Shown in pieces: positions 17,373 to 25,487 of a DNA stretch of 39,113 bases. Positions within the stretch are counted from its first letter, which is position 1. Each line of letters begins with the position of its first letter. The translations under genes and the position numbers were made by a program. The notes beneath the pieces are model-generated. The model saw only the letters and a list, made by a program, of their open reading frames with translations, had not been told where the DNA came from and made no database searches. This stretch comes from an uncultured Alphaproteobacteria bacterium (GTDB lineage: Bacteria; Pseudomonadota; Alphaproteobacteria; Rhodobacterales; Rhodobacteraceae), in NCBI GenBank assembly GCA_902599445.1, contig CACKFK010000001.1:79136-118248 (forward strand), given 5' to 3'.

Positions 17373-18305
17373 TCAAGCTTTAGGGTGGGTTTCTTTATAG
17401 ACTTTCATTAACCTTACTTCATCAACATCAGTATAAATTTGAGTTGAAGTCAAAGAGACATGTCCAAGTAATTCTTGTATGGTGCGAAGGTCTCCTCCTG
17501 CAGACAATAAATGCGTTGCAAATGAATGCCTTAAGGCATGAGGTGTAGTTGTGGCCGGTAACCCTAATTGAAGTCGTAAATTACTTATTTCTTGCTGGAC
17601 TATTCTGGGGTTTAATTTTTTCCCCCGCTTCCCCACGAACAGGTGTTCACAGTCTGTTTTGTGAAATGGGCATAGCTCGACATATTTGTCTATGGATGTT
17701 TTTATGATTGGTATGATTGGTATGATTCGTTCCTTATTTCCTTTTCCCTGAACCTTTATGAAATCACCAAAAGGATAATTCTTTCGTTTGAGGCCGAGAG
17801 CTTCTGAGATTCTTAATCCGCAACCGTATAGTAGAAGCATGACAGCAGCATTTCTAGCTGCTAGCCATGGTGTACTCATATTTTCAGATGTAAGGGAAAG
17901 CAATTTCATTACGTTAACTTCTGAAATTGGTCTGGGAAGCTTTTTCTTTTTGCGTGGTAGTTGAATGCTAAAAACAGAAAAATTTGCAAGGCTCTTTTTT
18001 TCGTTGAGCCAATTGTAGAATTCGCGTACTGAGGAGACATATCTGGCTAAAGATCCTGGACTTGTACCGAATTTTCTTTCGTCAGCAAGCCAGGAGCGAA
18101 AATCAATAGGCTTAAGATTTTTGAGTGACTGAAGAGAAATTTTATTGCCTAAATGAAATTCAACAAAAACTAAGAAAAATCTTATGTCCCTGGAATAGGA
18201 TCTAACCGTATTTGAACTGTATCTTTTGAAGTCACAGGCAAATCCGCGCCATTCATCGAGTAGTGATCGGCCTTGTTCTGAAAGACAATCTTTTCTCTTA
18301 TTCAT
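17373..18305 (-). CDS. xerC: Tyrosine recombinase XerC
   Basis: XerC with XerD resolves chromosome dimers at dif, probably at the FtsK-marked septum. The 310-residue protein has the SAM-like N-terminal core-binding domain (about 10-105) and a catalytic domain with the full set Arg165, Lys188, His256, Arg259, His282 and nucleophile Tyr291. The assignment to XerC rather than XerD rests on synteny with the DUF484 gene, which its start overlaps by eight bases. ATG 18305 is chosen over TTG 18308. The frame contains a nine-base unit repeated three times (17704-17730) encoding an Ile-Ile-Pro pattern, without changing family length. I see no attachment site or phage genes nearby. Confidence 0.92.
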   Translation of the reverse strand: MNKRKDCLSEQGRSLLDEWRGFACDFKRYSSNTVRSYSRDIRFFLVFVEFHLGNKISLQSLKNLKPIDFRSWLADERKFGTSPGSLARYVSSVREFYNWLNEKKSLANFSVFSIQLPRKKKKLPRPISEVNVMKLLSLTSENMSTPWLAARNAAVMLLLYGCGLRISEALGLKRKNYPFGDFIKVQGKGNKERIIPIIPIIKTSIDKYVELCPFHKTDCEHLFVGKRGKKLNPRIVQQEISNLRLQLGLPATTTPHALRHSFATHLLSAGGDLRTIQELLGHVSLTSTQIYTDVDEVRLMKVYKETHPKA

Positions 18306-19023
18306 CAACTGACCTTTGCTTTTCTAAGAGGTGGTAGAGGTTATGAGAAATAACTCTAGCTAGAATATTGAGATAATCTGTTTTGTTATTTTGATTAAAT
18401 GTTTCTTTATTCTCTGACCCTACTAATAAAATCGCTTGATCATCTTTTCTCATATAAGTTTTTAACGACAGTACAGCTTCAGAAAATTTTTTTTTATCAT
18501 TAGATTTCAACCCATCAGCTTCACAGAAACACTTTGGGTGAGACCGTAGTGACACAATTCTTTTCGTGGATAGCTTTGCAGTTCTCATCAGATTGACCAT
18601 CTCAAGCTTACTAAGAGGTTTCCAATTTGGGTGATCAAGGTTAGGTAATGCCTTGCTATATATACATAACTTAATCTCCGAAGCACGTAGGATCTTCTTT
18701 ATGTCCTTACCGAGGGCATCTAGCAAGTCCAACAAAGTTTTTTGATCAAGAACATTGATTATGCATCGATGTAGATTTGAAAGTCCTAAAAAGTTTTCAT
18801 ATGCAGCAGAAACAACAGAATTACGAGACTTTGAAAGGTTTTTGACCTCCAATTTAGCTTTTTGTAAAATAATGTCCCGGATATCCACTACTTTGTCAGA
18901 ACTAGATTTTCTTTCTGTTATAATGAGGTGATTCAGTAGCTCACTGTCATGCAGAATCCATTCAGGATTATTGAAAATAGCTTTTCTTAATGGTTCAGGT
19001 ATTTTTGGTTTAGGAGGTATCAT
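18298..19023 (-). CDS. DUF484 family protein
   Basis: This 241-residue cytoplasmic protein belongs to the DUF484 family, whose members lie next to xerC in many Proteobacteria. It has an N-terminal helical segment (about 1-85) that includes PEWILHDSELLNHL. A GAF-like alpha/beta domain follows (about 90-235), with LRSHPKCF and DDQAILLVGS as recognisable strands. The molecular function is unknown. The gene sits between transaldolase (37 bases upstream) and xerC (eight-base overlap), so the three are probably one transcript. The link to Xer recombination is by association only. Confidence 0.85.
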   Translation of the reverse strand: MIPPKPKIPEPLRKAIFNNPEWILHDSELLNHLIITERKSSSDKVVDIRDIILQKAKLEVKNLSKSRNSVVSAAYENFLGLSNLHRCIINVLDQKTLLDLLDALGKDIKKILRASEIKLCIYSKALPNLDHPNWKPLSKLEMVNLMRTAKLSTKRIVSLRSHPKCFCEADGLKSNDKKKFSEAVLSLKTYMRKDDQAILLVGSENKETFNQNNKTDYLNILARVISHNLYHLLEKQRSVDE

Positions 19024-19060
19024 TTTCTTTCTAAAATCTTCAGCTTTAAGTTGATAAAAA

Positions 19061-19714
19061 TCAGAGTATTTTCTGACCTGATTTTTCCCAATCAGCGTTA
19101 AAAGTTTCCAGTCCTTTATCTGTTAGATGGTGGTTGGCCAAATCATAAAATAGATTTGGTGGTATTGTAGCTATATCTGCACCTGCAATCGCACTTTGGG
19201 TAATATGATTCTTAGTTCTAACTGATGCAGACAAGATTTTTGTGGTAAAGTTGTAATTAGTATAAATTGTTTTTATTTCACGAATAAGCTCAATTCCATC
19301 AATATTTGAGTCATCTAAGCGGCCTATGAACGGACTCACATATGTAGCCCCTGCTTTTGCTGCCAATATTGCCTGTGTAGACGAAAAACACAAAGTTACA
19401 TTTACAGGGATTTTATTCTTTGAAAGTATTTTGCATGCTTTGATGCCTTCCCAGGTCATGGGTAATTTCACCACGACGTTACTGGCCATTTTTGCTAGTT
19501 TAAAACCTTCCTCAACCATTTTCTCACTTGAGCTGGCTGTGACTTCTATACTGACAGGTCCATTTGTGATTGCACATATATCTGTAACCAATTCTCGAAA
19601 GGGTTTCTTAGACTTGTATATTAATGATGGGTTGGTGGTTACCCCGTTAATCATGCCCAATTCATGAAATTTTGAGATCTCCTGGGTTTCCGCCGAATCT
19701 AAAAAAAAATCCAT
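19061..19714 (-). CDS. tal: Transaldolase (small TalC/FSA-type)
   Basis: The 217-residue TIM barrel belongs to the short transaldolase/fructose-6-phosphate aldolase family. The Schiff-base lysine is Lys83 in VVVKLPMT, with Asp6 and VTTNPS near the N-terminus. The two positions that separate the subgroups are Glu57 (Gln59 in E. coli FSA) and Phe129 (Tyr131 in FSA). Both are of the transaldolase kind, so transfer of dihydroxyacetone units in the non-oxidative pentose phosphate pathway is more likely than FSA activity, although genomes often label this gene fsa. A ribosome binding site AAGGA lies 11 bases before the ATG. It opens the transcript leading into the DUF484 gene and xerC and is divergent from priA. 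Confidence 0.9.
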   Translation of the reverse strand: MDFFLDSAETQEISKFHELGMINGVTTNPSLIYKSKKPFRELVTDICAITNGPVSIEVTASSSEKMVEEGFKLAKMASNVVVKLPMTWEGIKACKILSKNKIPVNVTLCFSSTQAILAAKAGATYVSPFIGRLDDSNIDGIELIREIKTIYTNYNFTTKILSASVRTKNHITQSAIAGADIATIPPNLFYDLANHHLTDKGLETFNADWEKSGQKIL

Positions 19715-19793
19715 TGCTTATTTATCCTTCAGTCCAAGTTCTTTCCGTTGTACATTTTGAGAATTGATTTGGTTATTTGTGATTAACCTACCT

Positions 19794-19799
19794 TATAAT
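19794..19799 (+). promoter_or_regulatory. Candidate -10 element for priA
   Basis: A perfect TATAAT stands 24 bases before the priA ATG in the 109-base divergent region. The best -35 candidate, TTGGTT at 19769-19774, is 19 bases away, which is long, so only the -10 is proposed. Confidence 0.35.
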
Positions 19800-19823
19800 A
19801 GCGCTTTTTAGAAATTAATTTTT

Positions 19824-22040
19824 ATGCTTGACAGAAAATCTTTCCAAAATAGTAGTTCATTGTTTTTAGAGGAGGGTGATACAGCAACTGTAGTAACCAC
19901 ACAAAGGGGAAAAGAACTCCTCAACTATTTAGTCCCTAAGGGCGGTGTGCCCTTGGGGGGTATTGTAAACGTACCTATAAGGAGTAAAATTGTTTTAGGA
20001 GTTGTTTGGTCTAATGGAAAGTCCTCGCAGACTTCTTACAAAAAGAAAAAGATTAGCAAAGTATTGGATTTGCCGATCTTAAAGAGCGAAGTACGAAACT
20101 TTCTTCAAAAGAGTAGTGAGTACAATCTTTTTTCACTAAATGCTGCTTTAAGGTTATGTTTAAACCCAAACTTAAATTTAGAGAAATCTTATTATAATTA
20201 TTTTTATGTTTTTGGATCTGAAAAAATTGAAAAACTTACTCCTCAAAGGAAAAGAGTATTAGATATTCTGTCTTCTAAACGAAAGGAGCCAATAGGTAAG
20301 TCGGAATTAATAAGTAAATCTAAGGTGAGCGAAGCTGTAATAAGGGGTTTGGAGAAGAAAGGGTACATAAAAAAAATTTCAGTCCCGATAAATGACAGTT
20401 TTGCAGCTATCCAAGCGACATTTAGTACTACTTTGTCCAAGCACCAGAAAAAGGTTTCTGAGAATTTACGTTCAAAAGTAAAGTCTGAATCTTATTCAAC
20501 TACACTGTTGAAAGGAGTAACAGGATCAGGCAAAACCGAAGTATATATGGATGCAATAGCAGAGGCAATATTACTGGGACGGCAAGTCCTCGTACTTTTC
20601 CCCGAAATTAGTCTTTCAACAACATTTGTTGAAAGGTTGCAAAATAGATTTAAATTTGGTTTTGCAGAGTGGCATTCTACAATCTCAAAAAAAGAGAAGA
20701 GAAGGATCCTTAAATCTGTCCTTGATGGCTCGTTGAAGATAATTTTTGGAGCTCGTTCGGCAGTTTTCTTACCTTTTCATGACCTGGGTTTAGTAATAGT
20801 CGATGAGGAGCATGATTCTTCATATAAACAAGAGGAAGGTCTACGGTATCATGGTAGAGACATGGCTGTTCTTAAAGGCCTCTATTCTGATGCGGCTGTC
20901 ATTTTAGTATCAGCAACACCTAGCCTGGAAACTTGGGTAAATGTGCTTGAAATGAAATATCATGGTGAGGTTCTCCCAGAAAGATTTGGGAATGCAACCT
21001 TACCTAAGGTCAGCTTGGTAGATTTGAGAGTAAATAGCCTTGAAAGGAATAAGTGGCTTTCAAAAGAAATAATTGAAAGGGTTAGTTGGCAAATTGAGAG
21101 AAAACAGCAATCATTGCTATTTCTTAATCGGCGAGGATACACGCCAGTACTTATTTGTGAGAGTTGCTTTGAAACATTAACATGTAAGAGTTGTGATGCA
21201 AAACTGGCCGAACACAAACTGTTTCAAGCCCTTCTTTGTCACCTCTGTGGGGCAAGATATCAATTACCTAAGTTTTGTCCTTCATGTCGAAATGAATCTA
21301 GTTACGTACCAATAGGTCCAGGCATAGAAAGAATAGAGGAAGAAGTAAGATCATTGTTTCCCAATGCACGTATTGAGCTACTTTCCTCTGATCACTATAA
21401 CTCCCTGGAAGATTTGAAAGAATGTTTTGGAAGAATTACAAATGGAGAAGTTGATATAATAATTGGAACACAGTTAATATCGAAAGGTCACAACTTTCCA
21501 TTCTTAAGTTTTGTAGGAGTTCTCGACGTTGATCTGGCTCTTAAGGGGGGTGACATTCGAGCAGCGGAAAATACTTTTCAGCTTTTGAGACAGGTTATTG
21601 GACGGGCAGGCAGGTTTGAAATTTCTGGGGAGGCTTATATCCAAACCTACTTTCCAGAAGATCCTGTTATGAAAACCCTTTGTGCTTATGATGATGAAAT
21701 ATTTATGACTGAGCAAAAGAATTTAAGGGAATTAGCCAGAGTACCTCCCTTTGGAAGAATGGTGGCCTTGATTATTTCAAGTTCTGTTCATGGAGTGGCA
21801 ATGAAATTTGCCAAGGATCTCACTAAAGAAATTTTTTCCTTGCAGAAGTATGATGTGGAGATATATGGACCGGCTGATGCAAGAATATCGAAAATACGAA
21901 AAAAATACCGAGTTAGAATCTTAATTAAGGCTCCTAAGATGGTTCCAATTCAATCATTGTTGAAGAATATTTTGGTGAAAAAAAAATTACAGAGAACAAT
22001 AAACCTGATTATCGATGTCGACCCAATAAATTTCTACTAA
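19824..22040 (+). CDS. priA: Primosomal protein N' (replication restart helicase PriA)
   Basis: PriA recognises stalled forks and D-loops and reloads the replicative helicase. The 738-residue protein has an N-terminal DNA-binding region (about 1-200), helicase motif I GVTGSGKTE (from 231) and the DEEH box (327-330). A zinc-binding insertion follows with eight cysteines in CxxC pairs (about 445-493). The helicase end includes GTQLISKGHNFP, with VIGRAGR as motif VI. All motifs look intact. Adjacency to the transaldolase/DUF484/xerC group is typical of alphaproteobacteria. Downstream, 87 bases lead to the hisC relic. An imperfect AT-rich hairpin there (about 22043-22085) is too weak to call a terminator. 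Confidence 0.96.
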   Translation: MLDRKSFQNSSSLFLEEGDTATVVTTQRGKELLNYLVPKGGVPLGGIVNVPIRSKIVLGVVWSNGKSSQTSYKKKKISKVLDLPILKSEVRNFLQKSSEYNLFSLNAALRLCLNPNLNLEKSYYNYFYVFGSEKIEKLTPQRKRVLDILSSKRKEPIGKSELISKSKVSEAVIRGLEKKGYIKKISVPINDSFAAIQATFSTTLSKHQKKVSENLRSKVKSESYSTTLLKGVTGSGKTEVYMDAIAEAILLGRQVLVLFPEISLSTTFVERLQNRFKFGFAEWHSTISKKEKRRILKSVLDGSLKIIFGARSAVFLPFHDLGLVIVDEEHDSSYKQEEGLRYHGRDMAVLKGLYSDAAVILVSATPSLETWVNVLEMKYHGEVLPERFGNATLPKVSLVDLRVNSLERNKWLSKEIIERVSWQIERKQQSLLFLNRRGYTPVLICESCFETLTCKSCDAKLAEHKLFQALLCHLCGARYQLPKFCPSCRNESSYVPIGPGIERIEEEVRSLFPNARIELLSSDHYNSLEDLKECFGRITNGEVDIIIGTQLISKGHNFPFLSFVGVLDVDLALKGGDIRAAENTFQLLRQVIGRAGRFEISGEAYIQTYFPEDPVMKTLCAYDDEIFMTEQKNLRELARVPPFGRMVALIISSSVHGVAMKFAKDLTKEIFSLQKYDVEIYGPADARISKIRKKYRVRILIKAPKMVPIQSLLKNILVKKKLQRTINLIIDVDPINFY

Positions 22041-22127
22041 GGGACTTTTAAAGGAATTATATATTTCATTTTCTTTTAAAAGGTCATATAGAGCTAATCG
22101 AGTATTTTTAATCGACGTGGGTGAGTC

Positions 22128-22354
22128 ATGAGAAAAAAAGAATTCAAAATACAGCCGAACTTCTATTTTTCTGATACCCCTATTTGTAAAGGTGGTGAAA
22201 AACTAATAGAAGATGATCACTTTTTTGTGAAGTTAAACTCAAATGAAAACCCTTTCAGCCCCAAACCGAAAGCTATTGAGGTTGTAAACAAATGCCTTGT
22301 ATTAGATTGAGAGAGCAGATGAATTATGCCATAGAGACACAAAATGCCATTTAA
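22128..22354 (+). pseudogene. hisC: Internally deleted relic of histidinol-phosphate aminotransferase
   Basis: HisC transaminates imidazole acetol phosphate (and often aromatic keto acids) with PLP. What remains here are its two ends. The 5' part, from ATG 22128, reads 60 codons and includes FVKLNSNENPFSPKPKAI, which matches the conserved LxSNENPxGPSPKAI near the HisC N-terminus. It then stops at 22308-22310. In the next frame, from about 22298 to the TAA at 22352-22354, the peptide IRLREQMNYAIETQNAI resembles the HisC C-terminus (family form LRxTxGTREQMxxxxxAL). That frame ends by overlapping the tyrA start by 11 bases, as an intact hisC-tyrA operon would. The central part of roughly 280 codons, with the PLP lysine and catalytic core, is missing, and the junction is out of frame. 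Real gene loss or a misassembly are both possible. Confidence 0.75.
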
Positions 22355-23249
22355 ACATGTAGCTTTGTTAGGGTTGGGGTTAATAGCATCCTCTATCGCT
22401 TTGACTTTAAGAAAGAACAATCCATCAATAAAAATAAATGGTTTTTCCAGGTCTGAAAGCACTCGCAACAAGGCCAGGGAAATTGGCTTCTGCCAAGTAT
22501 TTGACTCTGTTTCAAGTTGTGTCGATGGAACAGACTTGGTTATCATGTGTGTGCCTGTTGGGGCAATGAAAGATACAATGAAGATGGCCGCACCCCACCT
22601 CGCACAAGGTGTGGTCGTAACTGATGTGGGTTCGGTAAAATCGAATGTTATAAAAGCAATAAAGCCTTTGATCCCCAAAGATGTCTCTTTTGTCCCTGCT
22701 CATCCTATTGCTGGTACGGAAAATTCTGGTCCAGAAGCCGGATTTGCAGAGTTATTTGTTGATCGTTGGTGCATACTAACCCCAACACCTCAAACACCTA
22801 TTGAGGCAACGAGGAAAGTAAAAAAATTCTGGCAATCATTAGGTGCCCAGGTTCAAGAAATGGACGCTAACCATCATGACTTGGTTTTGTCTGTAACCTC
22901 TCACGCCCCTCACTTAATAGCTTTCACAATGGTGGGTGTAGCCGATGAGTTTTCAAAGGTGACTAAATCAGAGGTCATAAATTATTCTGCGGCTGGATTT
23001 CGTGATTTTACTAGGTTGGCTGCTTCTGATCCAATAATGTGGCGAGATATTTTCATTAATAATAAAGAGGCATCCTTAGAAATCTTAGGTCGATTTACTG
23101 AGGAATTATTCTCATTACAGGGTGCCATTAGGCGACAAGACGGTGAATTTTTACAAAAATACTTCGAAAGGACACGTAAGGTCCGAAGGAATATTATCGA
23201 AGCAGGTCAAGACACATCTGAACCAGATTTTGGTAGAAAAAGTGGGTGA
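22344..23249 (+). CDS. tyrA: Prephenate/arogenate (cyclohexadienyl) dehydrogenase
   Basis: TyrA oxidatively decarboxylates prephenate or arogenate on the way to tyrosine. The 301-residue protein begins with a Rossmann motif LGLGLIASSI (9-18). It continues with DVGSVKS (about 94-100), HPIAGTENSG with the active-site His120, and SVTSHAPHL (about 183-191). A helical C-terminal dimerisation domain includes GFRDFTRLAASDP. Short TyrA proteins of this type in alphaproteobacteria are usually cyclohexadienyl dehydrogenases accepting both substrates, and I cannot tell which is preferred here. The ATG lies inside the 3' relic of hisC, showing that the operon arrangement survived the deletion. Confidence 0.93.
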   Translation: MPFKHVALLGLGLIASSIALTLRKNNPSIKINGFSRSESTRNKAREIGFCQVFDSVSSCVDGTDLVIMCVPVGAMKDTMKMAAPHLAQGVVVTDVGSVKSNVIKAIKPLIPKDVSFVPAHPIAGTENSGPEAGFAELFVDRWCILTPTPQTPIEATRKVKKFWQSLGAQVQEMDANHHDLVLSVTSHAPHLIAFTMVGVADEFSKVTKSEVINYSAAGFRDFTRLAASDPIMWRDIFINNKEASLEILGRFTEELFSLQGAIRRQDGEFLQKYFERTRKVRRNIIEAGQDTSEPDFGRKSG

Positions 23250-23303
23250 GACATCCTTGCTGAAATGTAAATCTGACTTTTCCAGGCAATTTTTTAACCT
23301 TGT

Positions 23304-24092
23304 TTAGCGATGCGTTTGAGAAGATATAAGAAATTCTTTGAATTTTAGGGGCAAAAAACGAAGGTCGTTCTTTAGGTCAAGATTGGTATTGATAATCTCT
23401 AAAGTTCCGGTGGTAGTAAATACCGATTCACTTATTGTTTTCTCTAGAAATGGAACTGTAGTTAGAGTTAATTCTCCAATGGGAAAATTTGAAAAATTAA
23501 AATCGAAGGCCAAGATCTTGGTCTTATTTCTGACATCACGGCCTAAACGAGTGAGATAGAGGTCATGAATCTTTATAAATATTTCCCGATGTTTAGAAAG
23601 TAGACCTTCTGCAAATCTTGTAGAAAATATTAAATTCTTGACGGTCATCAAATCTTCACCATCTATCTGGGCAATTAGATTTTTTCCATGGAGTGTAAAG
23701 GTGGGGGCATTTTTTTGCTTTTCTATAGAGATGCTAACTTGTAATTTGCCGCTTGGGATTTCCAGTGTGTTATCATTGATCACTAGTCGTAGTGGCGGGG
23801 CGATGCTCAGAATGGTTTTATCAGAATCATATATCAAGGACATAACTAGAATTTTATTTGCAGCAAATTCGTTCCCAGTATCCCTCTCTTTAATTTTCAG
23901 GTTTTTAATTTCTGTATCTACCCTATTCGGAAATCCCCTAGTATTCAGAGTGTAGCTGATGTTAAAATCCATTTTTGAATTCATATCTAACTGTTCGATT
24001 ATTACGTTTTCTTGAATAGACGCCTTTTCTCTCCAAAAGATTATTCCAGAGATTGTGAGTAACAAAACTATCCAAATCGAGTATTTTAACAT
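23304..24092 (-). CDS. DUF2125 family protein, secreted or membrane-anchored
   Basis: This 262-residue protein has a single N-terminal hydrophobic segment (about 3-20, LKYSIWIVLLLTISGIIF) followed by a beta-rich region, so it is exported and probably stays anchored in the inner membrane. The segment NTRGFPNRVDTEI (about 50-62) and the alternating-strand pattern match the DUF2125 family, which has no established function. Its position beside tyrA, convergent across 54 bases, is where such a gene commonly lies in alphaproteobacteria. There is no recognisable catalytic motif. The family assignment is by pattern memory and would benefit from a profile search. Confidence 0.72.
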   Translation of the reverse strand: MLKYSIWIVLLLTISGIIFWREKASIQENVIIEQLDMNSKMDFNISYTLNTRGFPNRVDTEIKNLKIKERDTGNEFAANKILVMSLIYDSDKTILSIAPPLRLVINDNTLEIPSGKLQVSISIEKQKNAPTFTLHGKNLIAQIDGEDLMTVKNLIFSTRFAEGLLSKHREIFIKIHDLYLTRLGRDVRNKTKILAFDFNFSNFPIGELTLTTVPFLEKTISESVFTTTGTLEIINTNLDLKNDLRFLPLKFKEFLISSQTHR

Positions 24093-24276
24093 AACAGCTT
24101 TTGAGTTTTCAATTTTGAGGACTTTTTACGAGTTAAAAGATAGTTAAATCACGCTCAAAATAATTGCACGGTAAATACAGATATGTTTTTTTAATATAAT
24201 GTATTAGAATCTTCAATTATTGAAACTTATTGGTGTAGCCTAATTGAGATACCTAGTATTTTTTTAAGGGGGTAGT

Positions 24277-25470
24277 TTGAAAGATCAGAGGACCTTTGAA
24301 TTTAGTCAACCCACAAGACAAACCGGCCTTATGATTTTTGTCTTAATTGCGGTTTTGTTCGTAGCCTATTTACTATTTCCGGCTGTTGCCCCAATTTTCT
24401 TATCATCTCCTTATTTAAATGGGTTTATTTTAAGTGTTTTTCTTTTAGGTGTCTTGGCTTGTTTTTGGCAGGTGTATATTTTGGTTAGTTCAGTTTACTG
24501 GATTGAAGGTTTTGTTTCTGATCGACCAGGCCATGAATTTGCAAAGCCACCCAGAATTTTAGCATCTCTAGAAGCTTTGTTGCGTGATAAGAAATCACGA
24601 ATAAATATTAATGCCTTGTCGGCAAGGTCAATACTGGATTCGGTGGCGACCAGGTTGGATGAAGTCAGGGATATTACTAGGTATATAGTTAATCTACTAA
24701 TCTTCTTGGGGTTGTTAGGGACCTTTTATGGGCTCGCAACTACAGTCCCAGCTGTAGTTGAAACAATTAAATCTCTTGCACCAAAAGAAGGTCAAACCGG
24801 GTTAGATGCTTTTGAAGGTTTGATGATCGGATTGGAGTCACAATTAGGAGGAATGGGAACCGCGTTTGCTTCTTCTTTATTAGGTCTAGCAGGGAGCTTG
24901 GTGGTCGGACTTCTCGAACTATTCGCAGGTCATGGTCAGAATCGTTTTTATATGGAGCTTGAAGAGTGGCTTTCCTCCATAAGTAAGATAGGACAAAATT
25001 TGTCTGAATCCGATCAAGCCACAAACGAACTCGTAGGCTCAAAATACCCAGAAATGTTTTTTAATAAGAAAATAGACTACTTAGTCGAGTTATTGGAAAA
25101 CCATGAGGGTCAGGCAATCAACACCCAAATTAAGATAGTTGAATTAATCAAGACAATAGAAGCCAGAATTTCAAATCTTGGAACAAAAGGGCGTGACTCC
25201 TTGAGTCAGCGAAAAGATGAGACAATTAATTTAGATTCGCTAGTTCAAAATCAAGAAAATCTAGTGAGTTTGATTAGAAATTATATAGAAATTGAAAATA
25301 ATTCGGATACTGAATTTAGGGCTAGGGTTAGGAACATGGATGTGCAGTTGGCTAAGATTTTTGACGAGTTAGCCTCTGGGCGTCAGGAAAGCCTAACTGA
25401 ATTACGTGAAGACCTCACAATCTTATCTAATGCAATTTTGAAATTGGCGAATGCCGACGAAAAAAAATGA
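24277..25470 (+). CDS. MotA/TolQ/ExbB-family proton channel protein
   Basis: The 397-residue inner membrane protein has four predicted membrane segments at about residues 17-39, 49-73, 136-158 and 195-217. This four-segment layout is like MotA rather than three-segment TolQ/ExbB. The two channel-lining helices carry family signatures: FLGLLGTFYGL (about 142-152) and GMGTAFASSLLGLAGS (about 192-207). A cytoplasmic loop of about 60 residues separates segments 2 and 3. The cytoplasmic tail of about 175 residues is charged and helix-prone. The start is TTG 24277, supported by AAGGGGG just upstream. It is followed after 17 bases by a MotB/OmpA-like partner. It is not part of a flagellar or tol cluster, so its job is unknown. 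I infer an ion-driven motor acting on the envelope. Confidence 0.85.
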   Translation: MKDQRTFEFSQPTRQTGLMIFVLIAVLFVAYLLFPAVAPIFLSSPYLNGFILSVFLLGVLACFWQVYILVSSVYWIEGFVSDRPGHEFAKPPRILASLEALLRDKKSRININALSARSILDSVATRLDEVRDITRYIVNLLIFLGLLGTFYGLATTVPAVVETIKSLAPKEGQTGLDAFEGLMIGLESQLGGMGTAFASSLLGLAGSLVVGLLELFAGHGQNRFYMELEEWLSSISKIGQNLSESDQATNELVGSKYPEMFFNKKIDYLVELLENHEGQAINTQIKIVELIKTIEARISNLGTKGRDSLSQRKDETINLDSLVQNQENLVSLIRNYIEIENNSDTEFRARVRNMDVQLAKIFDELASGRQESLTELREDLTILSNAILKLANADEKK

Positions 25471-25487
25471 AAAGAATAGCTTAAGCC

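Noticed and set aside
17704-17730. Nine-base tandem repeat (three copies) in xerC
   Set aside because: It encodes an Ile-Ile-Pro pattern at a place where family members have a similar hydrophobic/proline stretch of the same length, so it is probably not an expansion.
17373-18305. Phage or element integrase
   Set aside because: Overlap with a DUF484 gene and its place beside transaldolase and priA fit chromosomal XerC. No attachment-site repeats, tRNA or phage genes are near.
22041-22090. Intrinsic terminator after priA
   Set aside because: The stem is imperfect, made almost only of A and T, with a loop of about 20 bases and no T tract.
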